A DNA stretch of 59,948 nt from Saccoglossus kowalevskii (taxonomy: Eukaryota; Hemichordata; Enteropneusta; Harrimaniidae), in assembly GCF_000003605.2 (NCBI RefSeq), contig NW_003108091.1, forward strand, positions 276,119-336,066, in the 5' to 3' direction. The notes under the pieces are model-generated. The model was not told where the DNA came from, did no database searches, and saw only the letters and a program-made list of their open reading frames with translations. Made by a program: the position numbers and the translations under genes. Positions 11,848 through 31,459 of the stretch are shown one piece after another (the first letter of the stretch is position 1; each line of letters begins with the position of its first letter).

Positions 11848-14800
11848 CTTAGTGCATGGCTTTCCTTTCACTGTCTCGGAACATGATGTGCGTATACCAG
11901 GTATACTGAGATCCTCCCATTGACTGAATAATAAACAGCAGTGACAAACAACAGGAACAGTCCTTTCATACCATAACTTCACTTCTTCTATCAGACATTA
12001 AATAATGAACACACGTGACAAATAAGGACAAATTGATTCGTCATCAACGCTCGTTAATTGCGGCTATTAAAAGAAGCTTTGGTGTGAATGGTGATTGATA
12101 AAATAAACATACGACGTATAGAGGGCGTCGTTTTAAAGACCTGCAGCAATGGCCTTGTCAGACTTGGTGATAGACCGGCAGTAAGGCTGGCCGCTACTAC
12201 TTACACAATGCCAACACTCCAAGATGCTGAAGTTCCATTAAATCCTTTGTAAGGGTGGAGTATCCAAAGCCGGTGATGAATGAGTGCAAGTAGGTGTCGT
12301 TCTCACTGCTAGGTTGCCTTTAGCCTCGGGTCAATGGCTGCTATTCAATGACCTTACCTGTGTCTGCGTTAGTCGTGCTCTCTCTGGCGTCATCCCTGGT
12401 TCAGGTAGAGTAATCTACTCCTGGGAAGAAAGCCATGCTAATCTAGCGTTCATAATAACAACTTTGCTTCTATTTGCGCGATAAAATGCTCTATTCATTT
12501 CCCTTTCATTTCCTTTGTCGATCCTCACAAAACAAGGAACAATATAGAACACCCATTTACGGCCAATGCGAACAATTGGTTAACAGAAAGAAGTATTGAC
12601 TAATCATTATTCTTTCACTCCAGTCCTTAATTACAGCCATCTTTATATTGTTATGTTCACTACACGGGTATTTATAGGTCTTCTTAACAATACTACAGCG
12701 CTGCAGTGATTATACACGGTTGTGTAGGTCTGACATTCAAGTTATACGATATCATGGTGGACACGATGTTTTTAATTTTATGATTTTCAACTTTTAACCA
12801 TCTTGCAGAAATAGGCGTAAATCTTAAAATGGTCACAAAATTAACGCTACTGCGAAAATGTTTGAAGAAAATAGTCGATTCTTGTTAACCAACACCAAGT
12901 ACTAGTATGTGACCAGATAGTGCAAAACACAATTGCGGTGGACTTTGCACAAAATGAGTGAAATACGTATGCTTGCATTGACGTTAAATTTTGACTATAA
13001 GTATTTGTGAATTTTGAATTCAGATAAATATGGATTCATATACTCAACTAACTATTAATGTAGTCTCTAAGCTGCGAAAGATCGTTTTTTTTTTTTTGCT
13101 TGAAAAATGTTTTAGTAAAATTTACTGTAATTCACACTGTATGGCAGTTACTTTACGTAAACTTGGACAAAACTAATTGTACGTATTTAATTACTCAATG
13201 CTATTGATGTACAAGAACGTATTGAAGGTCATTTATATCAGAACATAAGCTTCGTTTTAGAATTATTAGTGAACATTGGGGGCGCTATAACATGTTTTCG
13301 AATGAAATATATTAGGGACTATATTTAAAACGTGATTATTTGGTCTCGTGGAAATCGTGGAAAATGTAACATACATATAAAGCTATGTATCGTTTATTAA
13401 TTTAGATAAATGGCGCGATCAAGGAAAGTGTCGATCTAAATTCTAATTATTCGCCTTTCCCTACTGCCCGCGTTGTGTGCACTGCACTTTGGATTTATAT
13501 CCATTGATTTCTATTGAAATTCTAAAAGTGTATTTGTTCCATATTCAATCTGGAAAATTGAGATTAGTATTAATTCTGTGTAGATAGTACGTCAAATTCC
13601 TCAAATCGCGAGACAGAAGTATGCAAATGGTTCGCCTTTGTTTAATTATATTCTCATAAATTTGCAATATAAAACCATGGAACTAGTAACCCAGTTCATG
13701 ATGAAAAAAACAGCTACCAAATGAGTGCGATTTTACCCAGGTAGTGGAGGGGGTAGGCTGGGGTGTGTGACAGATAAATATATGTTGTGATAATGTTGTG
13801 AAGAAGTTTTCATTTGTGGAGAAGTGGAGTGAGTTGATTGTCACCCAGAAGAGGAGATAAGCTAATAATAACATATTAATGGAACAAAATTACAGTTACA
13901 ATTGTTTCATACAATGTGCAAGGTTGAAGCTGATTGGATGAAAAAGTTATAATGAAGGGCAATGATTCATAGACATAATTCTTTCATATCATCCATTTCA
14001 TTCAATGTTAAATATTGTCCAATGTACCAGTAATGCATTCTGTCCACATTTCTATGTAAACTTTAAAAACCATGTGAAAAAATCAAAACGGAGAGAAATT
14101 TAATAACATATTGAGCTAGTATTCTGTAGTACTAGTAATCCCTACTGCGTTTATGGGAATTTCATATTGTACTCATTGGAAGTTAAAAAATGAGTTGCTT
14201 CTGTTTGACCCGGCCTTCTCCCAATGGTAGTTAACCTTTTTATTATATTTTTTTATTGTTACTTATGAATATCTTTTGGTTTTACTTGTCATTATTAAGT
14301 TTGTTATTTATCGTCACTGGTCGCCGTAAATACAACAATTAAAAAATAACAATAAACAAAAATTAGAGCCTATGCCTACATCGGAATTTAATCAGATGGT
14401 TGTTCACTGTGCAGCAAGGCACACGATAAACCACTTACCCCAAAGGTGCCATCACTGAGTTCAATAGCGCCACCACTCGGAACTCTTCAACTCGCAATGG
14501 GTACCGATTTGAAGAAATCGATAATATAATTGGGTGAGATCATCTACTACCGTGTGTCTATTCTGTCCTAACTCATCATTTATATTTGATTACAGAAGTC
14601 CAATTAAATCTCAACTGTATAAATAAATTCCGTAATTTGCTGATGACTAAGTATGAGTGAAACTGGAGGGCTCGCACATTTTCTCGTGCTTTTCCTCGGG
14701 CTATCTAAACTAGTGCTGGCAGTGTGTACATACATGCTTATGTACAATATCATTCTTAGTATGTCATGGGTACATTGGTATGCCACATAATTACGAAATA

Positions 14801-15750
14801 AATTTGCATTGTTTCGTTAATTGATAAATACTATTAAATAAATGCATACACAAAAGACAAAAAAAAACTAAATAAATAACACAAAAATTTCAAAATTTTA
14901 TAAACTATATATAAACTTTGTAATTTTAACATTAAATAACCTTTCAAATTTACCAAATACTTTTTCAATACGTGTTTGAATATCTGTTCTGCTCGTTTTT
15001 ATTGGAACTTGAATGCTGCAACATGTGTTTCCCTGCATATTTTATGATTTTTCCGAGGTTTGGCTAATTTTAGGCGGTTTTAGATTTTTTATATGATGTT
15101 TCTTGTATTGTATATGTGATTTACTCGAGTATAAAAGTTATTTATGACGTCATGAACGAAAAGTTCCAAGTGTAACTGATGAGGTTAGTAAAAAGTTAAG
15201 ATTCAGAATTTATCAAACAAAGGCGTGAAAATTATATACATACCTTCTTTTCTCTATCATGAAAAATATTTCATTTTAATATTAATATTGTTGTTGTTAT
15301 AATCCATACTATTAATACGATCGGGTTATGCTTTGTCTAAAACTGTTGCGTTACATGTTCTCGTCACGGTCCATATTGCATCGTGTTTCCCACACTTCAG
15401 CGGCAAAACCTGAGCATTTTACAAAAAATTCAATATTCTAGTTGTGTACACATGGAAGTTATGTATGAAGTCCGACTAATTATTGGCGTTCACGTCGTCG
15501 GGACTGAATCTCGACACGTGCCGAGATTTGCTGTCTGGACGCTGAGCACGAACCGAAATCATGCCCTCGGTGTTGAACTTAAGAGAACATAAAAATGTAA
15601 TGAACGAAATCAAAGGAAAGCAGGACGTTGTCGGCGACATATATTTATGTGGTGCTGCAACCGGTTTCTTTTTGAAAATGCTACATCGACGTGATAAAAT
15701 GGCCGTTTTTCGAATAATTTTATCTACACGTCCATATGCACTCACAATAA
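11848..15750. other. intergenic region upstream of PKDCC-like gene
   Basis: No gene was recognised. It should contain the PKDCC-like promoter and 5' UTR next to 11847, but no TATA box or other clear core motif stands out. A perfect CRE octamer TGACGTCA lies at 15145-15152. Confidence 0.5.
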
Positions 15751-15868
15751 ACACCATAAAAGCAAATGGATATGATTTCAATAAAGTTATTATTATTATC
15801 ATCATATGCGTATTGCCTGCCATGCTTGGGTATAAAATAACAGATCGACAAATCTGCTGCGTTCACGT
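15751..15868. repeat. 118-bp direct repeat, left copy (likely LINE target-site duplication)
   Basis: This begins ACACCATAAAAGCAAATGGA and ends GTTCACGT. It matches 20028-20145 over its full length with three substitutions and no gap. It abuts the left end of the LINE, while the right copy abuts its A-rich tail, as expected for a target-primed insertion. Confidence 0.85.
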
Positions 15869-16020
15869 GGAACAATTATATTTATTAATATCTATATTCA
15901 CATATTATCTTGAGCACATATGCTGCATTTGTTTGCAACTTGTAAAAACTAAACGAGTTGCTTTTTTTCGTGTTTAATATATTTTGTTGTACCCATTTGA
16001 TTTTGTATATCGTGTCTTAA

Positions 16021-16967
16021 ATGTCAAAGGTCAAAACTATATCACTCAATGTACGAGGTATTAGAGAATAGCAAAAAAAGAAAAGAAGTTTGTAAATATG
16101 TGCGTAGGCAAAAGGCAGATATTATGTTATTACAGGAAACGTATTCTAATCAGTGTATCGAAAATAGATTGAAATCTGATTGGGAGGGAGAACTATTTCT
16201 ATCACATGGTACAACCCACAGTGTTGGTACAGCTATCATGCTTAAAAATAATGATGATCTGAAGATTGGTAGACTGGTTAAAGACGTGCAAGGTAGATAT
16301 GTTATTTTAAAACTCTGTAAGGGTAATTATTCATTTGTCATCGCTAATGTATATGCCCCAAACGGTAGTAGAGAACAAGAAATATTCTACACGTGTTTCA
16401 GTTCTATCTCAGACTAGTAATACAATATAACTAGTCTGAGGTTCTATACTGAACCAGAATTTCCCGCACTCAAATGTAATCATTGCAGGTGATTTTAACG
16501 TTCCCCTTGACCCAATTATTGATAGACGTGGACTTTATTTGGACAATAAACGTCCGGCTAGGAAAGCAGTCCACACTCTTATGAATAATTTAAAATTAAT
16601 TGACGCATACAGACAGCTAAATCCAACAAACTTTCGTTTGACATGGAGACGGGGAAATTCTGGTTCAAGGATAGATTATTTTTTGATACCAGAATATTTG
16701 CTTAATCTCGTTAAAAAATGTGACAGTGTTCTCAGTATCCGTACAGATCATAGTATGGTTACAATTATATCTGATACCCCCGACACCTCAAGAGGTCCTG
16801 GGTTTTGGAAATTTAACTGCAGCCTTCTGACTGATGAAAACTTTGTTGAAGAAATGAAAGCCCTGATATCTGATGTACTGAAAGAGAGCCAAAGTTCAGC
16901 ATATAATGCTCATCGAAATTTTGAATATTTGAAATATTACATTAGAGAAAAAAACAATACTTTATAG
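16021..16967 (+). pseudogene. LINE endonuclease domain, broken
   Basis: Starting from ATG at 16021 the frame reads SLNVRGIRE and then TAG at 16069. It continues with catalytic-type motifs LLQET, NVYAPNGS, AGDFN, SRIDYF and TDHSM, which correspond to the APE-like endonuclease active site that nicks target DNA. A 40-bp insertion at 16408-16447 (a 33-bp palindrome plus one copy of a 7-bp duplication) breaks the frame. Leaving it out rejoins SS-I-LNQNF to the downstream GDFN motif. The frame ends at 16967, before the RT. Confidence 0.9.
16408..16440. mobile_element. 33-bp palindromic insertion with 7-bp TSD
   Basis: The arms CTCAGACTAGT (16408-16418) and ACTAGTCTGAG (16430-16440) flank 11 unpaired bases. 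GTTCTAT lies directly on both sides, at 16401-16407 and 16441-16447. The host LINE frame is intact across the site if the element and one GTTCTAT are ignored. The arm sequence is shared with 6916-6944 and 20735-20752, so it belongs to a repeat family. It may be the collapsed ends of a larger TIR transposon. Confidence 0.85.
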
Positions 16968-19643
16968 TAAGAAAAAAAACAGCTCCTCACTTTGGAAAAT
17001 GATCTGAACAAAAAACTTCACCGACTAGAAGAGCAGATCGATGAAACTCTAGACGAGAATATTTTGGCACAGTACGAAGGAGTAAAAAATGATCTAGAGA
17101 TTGGTACCAAGGAGAAAAAAGTACTAATTTTTTCTGAATCTAGAAAAACGAAATTATAATAAGAAATCTGTTTCAAAACTTAATCATGAAGGTAAAGAAA
17201 CCACAAACCACAGACAAATCACAACCATTTTGCGCGATTTCTACGTGAAGCTTTATTCATCAAAATCAGAAGTTAATTTAGACAGTTATGATAACATTCT
17301 AAATGTATCTTTTATACCGACTCTTAATACTAAGAAACTGAATTTGTGTGAAGGTGAAATCACTAAAACGGAATTGTTGGAGGCTTTAAAAAATACCCCT
17401 AAAAATAAAACTCCTGGCAGTGATGGTATTTTTTATCTTTTCTTTTGGGAAGATCTTGGCGACTCGATCCTAAATTCGTTAAATTATGCATATAATAATG
17501 GCTCTCTCTTAGTTACACAATGACAGGCTGTGGTAATTCTACTACCAAAACCTGAAAAAGACCTACTTCAAATTAATAACTGGAGGCCGATCTCATTATT
17601 AAACACAAATTATAAACTAGCAAGTCGTTGCATGGGTAGGCGGATCACAGAAAACATTCGTTTATTAAGTGACATTATTGAATGGTGTGAAGAAACAGGG
17701 AACAAAGGTGCACTACTGTTTTTAGATTATGCAAAAGCCTTCGAATCGTTAGAGTGGCCCTTTCTTTTTAGAGCCTTACAACTTTTTCGTTTTAGCCCGT
17801 CATTAATTAGATGGGTTAAGACTTTTTATACAAACATCCAAAGTTGTGTAATCAATAGGGGTACCAGTACTGGGTGGTTTAATCTGCATAAAGATGTAAG
17901 ACAGGGATGCCTTCTGTCAACTGCACTTTTTGCCATTTCGATCGAGTTATTAGTTATCCCATATTAGAAGTAACGACCTTGTTAAAGGTATTATTTTACC
18001 CTCTGGTCATCAACAAAAATAATCTGCTTATGCAGATGATACAACACTGATTCTTAGAGATAGTTCTTCCATTAAAATTTCTCTAAATGAATATTTTGTC
18101 AATTTTTTCCAACTTATCTGGTTTAGCGCTTAACTTAGATAAAACAGAACTTGTACTTCTTGGTAACCAGAAAGGGGTATGGGAGCTTCCACGGGGCCTA
18201 AGACAAATAATCCGGTAAGAGTCCTAGGTGCTTATTTGGGCCATAATAAAGTAGAAAATGAAAGACTAAACTTTGTGGATAATCTACAAAAAATGAAAAA
18301 TAAACTAAACATTTGGAAATCATGGGACTTGACCATCTAAGGAAAAGCTATTTTAGGAAAGTGCTTTTTAATCTACATTATGAATAGTTTATCAGTACCA
18401 ATCCAACTTGAAGTAGTTAAACAAGCCAGCTCTTTTCTATTTAATTTTCTGTGGGGAGGTAAAAAGAATCATGTTAAAAATTCAACTATGATTGGAGACG
18501 ATTCACAGGGTGGTGTAAAAATGATGGACCTTGAACTAATGAACAAGGCATTAAAATTATCTTGGATTAACACAATCATAGACTCACAAGCACCATGGAC
18601 GCACATACCAAACTATTTCTTTAATAAATTGGGCGGATTGAAATTTCTTTTGAACTGTGATTATTCTGCTGATCGTCTTCCAGTCAATTTCCCTAGCTTT
18701 TACAAAGAAATTCTTACATTTTGGGCAGAATTTACCAAAAAATGTAATGATCCTGTGAATGACCGGCCTAATCAATACATTATCTGGAATAATAAAAATA
18801 TACTCGTGGGAGGTAAGTCTGTTTTCTACCGCAACTGGATAAATAGAGGAGTAAAATCCGTGAGCAATTTCGGAAATATTCTGACTTACAATCAACTTAA
18901 AAGTAAATATAATATAAAAGTCGATTTTCTCACTTACAATAGCATTATAGCTGCTATACCCAGTCAATGGAAAAAGAATTTAAAAAGTGATATCTTACCC
19001 GTGCGACAGAAAGAGAATGTGACCTCTAAACTGTCAAATATAAATGTCAACATTTTTATAACGATCCGAAAACTAATAAATTTGAAAAAAGCATCTGCCA
19101 TAGACACTTTCAACAGAAGGGGATATGTGGGACACGTTGAATGGCGGGCAATTTGTTTAAGGTGAAGCAAATAACTGCTCAAGAAAAATTGTGCGATTTT
19201 CAATATAAAATACTCCATCGTATTCTCGCAACAAATTCATTTCTAAAATGAATGATGATGATAAATGTAATCACTGTGACCAGACAGAGGATTTACAACA
19301 TTTGTTGTGGGAATGTAAGAAGAGTAGAACATTTTGGGACTCTTTCAAAACTTTATGGACAAAAATCACGTTTATAGACACTGCACTTGGAAAGAATTAT
19401 GTTATTTTCAATACTATAGAAGGAATTCAATCAAAGGCCTTGTGGGAGCATCTAATACTACTTGGAAAATATGAATTGTACAGAGTAAGATTTAACAATC
19501 TCAAACCAAATGTTAATACTTATATTGAGAGTATAAAACAAATAATAGTCCTGGAGAAACGTATGGCAAAAACAAACCAACATTATGGAGAGTTTATAGA
19601 TAAATGGAAGAAAGCTTTATTGTATTTTAAAATCGCACACTAA
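16968..19643 (+). pseudogene. LINE reverse transcriptase and C-terminal region, broken
   Basis: RT blocks appear in order: TPGSDGI near 17410, VVILLPKPEKD and NWRPISLLNTNYKLASRC at 17530-17635, GALLFLDYAKAFESLEW near 17706, VRQGCLLS near 17899, and YADD at 18029-18040. The C-terminal knuckle CNHCDQTEDLQHLLWEC begins near 19265. Defects include TGA at 17521, a frameshift before YADD, TAA just before SAYADD, and more shifts near 18370 and 19165. LASRCMGRR runs directly into ITENIRLL, so the usual DQTGF-type segment between them seems to have been deleted in frame. Confidence 0.88.
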
Positions 19644-20027
19644 TTTAAATTTAAAGAAATCTGATTATTTTCTTAAATGTAATTTTTCTTTATCTGCCAA
19701 TAAAGTATGTACTTCATTCTTTTGACCTTGTGTTTTGTATTGTTTATATAGTTAAAAAAAACTTTATTACATGTTGCAAATTTCATAAGTAACGGTTGAG
19801 AATAACTTTAGAATTTTTTTTAAGGTTTTCGAAATTAAGTATTTAAATTGTTGTTGATTAAAATTAAGACTCATAAATCTATAGTGCATACCTCTTAAGA
19901 GGATATTAAATATGCTTACACTAAGTTATTGGTTAATTCTCTTTATCTGACGTCAAATAGCTATGTACCTTGTGTGTGTTTTTTCTTTTGTGTTATGTAA
20001 TGGTTTATGTAGTTGAAATAAAAAAAA

Positions 20028-20145
20028 ACACCATAAAAGCAAATGGATATGATTTCAATAAAGTTGTTATTATTATCATCATATGCGTATTGCTTGCCAT
20101 GTTTGGGTATAAAATAACAGATCGACAAATCTGCTGCGTTCACGT
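20028..20145. repeat. 118-bp direct repeat, right copy
   Basis: This is the partner of 15751-15868, with three substitutions and equal length. It begins exactly where the LINE's A-rich tail stops, supporting a target-site duplication rather than an unrelated tandem repeat. Confidence 0.85.
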
Positions 20146-20338
20146 TAGTCGGAATCCACATCGGGACCCACTCGGCTCGTGCCTAAATCACGCCCTCATT
20201 CGTCGATCTGTTAGTTCCATTGGTAGCATCGTTGGAATGTGTACAAAGCAAACAAACAGTGTTAATGTAATATTTTTTCTAAAGTAGAAAATATACCATT
20301 ATAATGAGTTTGATTATTAGTGATTTATTTTATGGCTT

Positions 20339-20702
20339 ATGTATTCATCGTCCAGTCATCCATGCCAAACCATTCTCATCTCATATGCTATTGCCATCCA
20401 CAAGGCCTTTACACTTGGTATTTGTGGTAGTTTACATCATTGGTTATCATCTTACCTAAGTCATAGGCAGCAGAGAGTAGTTTTAGGTGGTTACGTGTCT
20501 AAATGGTTTCCCGCATTGTCTGGTGTACCTCAGGGGTCACTCCTGGGGCCTTTGTAATTTGTTACGTATATTAGTGACATCACCCACCTTGATATCTCTG
20601 CCAATCTTACTTTACGCTGACGATACCAAGCTTTATAGGTCTATTACATCTCCAACTGACAGTCACACTTTGCAAACTGGTCTTAATAAGTTTGTAGAGT
20701 GA
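20339..20702 (+). pseudogene. second LINE reverse-transcriptase fragment
   Basis: Two overlapping frames give LSSYLSHRQQRVVLGG, SGVPQGSLLGPL and LPILLYADDTKLYRSI. These are RT motifs of the Jockey/CR1/RTE type, distinct from the neighbouring element. One frameshift between GPL and the YADD block and the loss of both ends show it is a dead fragment. It stops near 20735, where a transposon-end-like sequence begins. Confidence 0.88.
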
Positions 20703-20734
20703 TGCGACCTTTAGAAATTATCACTCAATTTAGA

Positions 20735-20752
20735 CTCAGACTAGTAATGCAA
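20735..20752 (+). repeat. single CTCAGACTAGTAATGCAA end
   Basis: It matches the left end of the 16408 element at 17 of 18 positions. It follows immediately after the RT fragment, and no inverted partner was found downstream. It could be the surviving terminus of the larger parent transposon. Confidence 0.55.
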
Positions 20753-21960
20753 CAGACTGGTAACGCGGTATGATAAGTCACGCAATGACTCGAAAATCGT
20801 TTTGAGCCCTACCTCCTTATTTTATGACACATGTATAACTAACAGAACTCTAGTCTTCCAAGCGGGACTCATTCGATGTTTTATTTGAAATGAATAGTTG
20901 TTTTCCTTTTTTTAAATGTTGTTATGCCCTGCGACAGTTCTCTATCATATGGCAATATCCTGGCGTCAACCAGGCCCGGTCGAACACGAGCACCTGCGGA
21001 CCTTAACCAAAGTTCCCCCACATCCCCTCTATAGACGAACATTTTTAGGTAATTTTTCGTTGAACCAAGATATCTCACGTATAAGTTCCACCATACTGTA
21101 AATAATGCATATATGATATTTATGAATAATTAACCGTACGTGACATGAACGCGGCCGGACATCGCATAATCTAACAGTCAATTAAAAATATATGTTGCTG
21201 TGAAATTGTTTAAAAGAACAACAACAATAAGTCATTTTTATTGTATTTATTCAACCTCAGTAGAATGACTACCTTCTATATTTAAACTTACCAAAGTTAT
21301 TTCATTACATAAAGGTGGATCTTATGACCTGTGTAATATTCGTGAGATTTCAATTCTTGTTATAGCTATAGTTGAGCTGTGCGATGGATTAATTGGCATT
21401 ATGGATGATGACTTATTGCGTGGTTTGGTTTTTTTGTGGATTTGGCGTTGCAATGTCTCATATGTTATATGTTGGCTGATTGAGAGGAAATTTTTGTTTT
21501 GTTTTGTTTATTTATTGAATTTCTGTGTACAGCTATTTGAAATGTACGTGCGTGGAAGCATAGACTGAGTAGACTTCTATGTACGGTCGTTTCAAGTCAC
21601 TTATAATATCAGACCGTGATACAATGCGTCATTGTGTTAGATCACGATTTTATTTTGTTGTTTTTTTGCATCCGGGATACGCAAGTGAGGTGCAGCTCCA
21701 GCGCCCCCAGTCTGATCTAGATTGGATTATACCACTTTACGTAGGTAAGGCATTCCATCATTGAACATAACGAATTAATCATTGGCGTGGTATAATACAA
21801 GTGGATCAAAAATTGGATAGAAAATTATTAGAATAATATACAAGCTACTTTTTATATTTTTACATACAGTGTAGTACGTGTTTTTGCTCTTGGCGAGATA
21901 CAACACCCCTATTAGAAATAAATACGCTAACTTCTAAATAAGGCAAATGGCTGCCAAGTG
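20753..21960. other. intergenic, upstream of PPP1CB-like gene
   Basis: No protein or RNA gene was recognised. Short frames at 20881-21101 on both strands have no family resemblance. The right end must include the PPP1CB-like core promoter; no TATA box is evident. Confidence 0.45.
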
Positions 21961-21968
21961 TGACGTCA
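21961..21968. promoter_or_regulatory. CRE octamer TGACGTCA at PPP1CB-like start
   Basis: A perfect palindromic CREB/ATF site lies 16 bases before the ATG. The start region AAAATGGCGG, which includes the ATG, also matches the YY1 consensus seen in TATA-less housekeeping promoters. Both are sequence matches only. Confidence 0.55.
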
Positions 21969-21984
21969 GTGCAGGCAACACAAA

Positions 21985-31459
<9,475 letters not shown>

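Larger units (their letters stand above)
15869..20027 (+). mobile_element. degenerate APE-type LINE, about 4.2 kb
   Basis: The element encodes an apurinic-type endonuclease followed by reverse transcriptase and a C-terminal CCHC-like knuckle, and ends in an A-rich tail just before 20028. Only about 150 bases precede the endonuclease ATG, so no ORF1 is present: it is either a 5'-truncated copy or a short-leader type. Several stops and frameshifts make it inactive. The domain order and the FW-rich C-terminus resemble L1/Tx1-group LINEs, but the clade was not tested. The flanking 118-bp repeat differs at three sites, suggesting a moderately old insertion. Confidence 0.88.

Noticed and set aside
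15561-15977. 138-residue plus-strand frame
   Set aside because: It spans the 118-bp repeat and the LINE junction, so it cannot be an ancestral gene.
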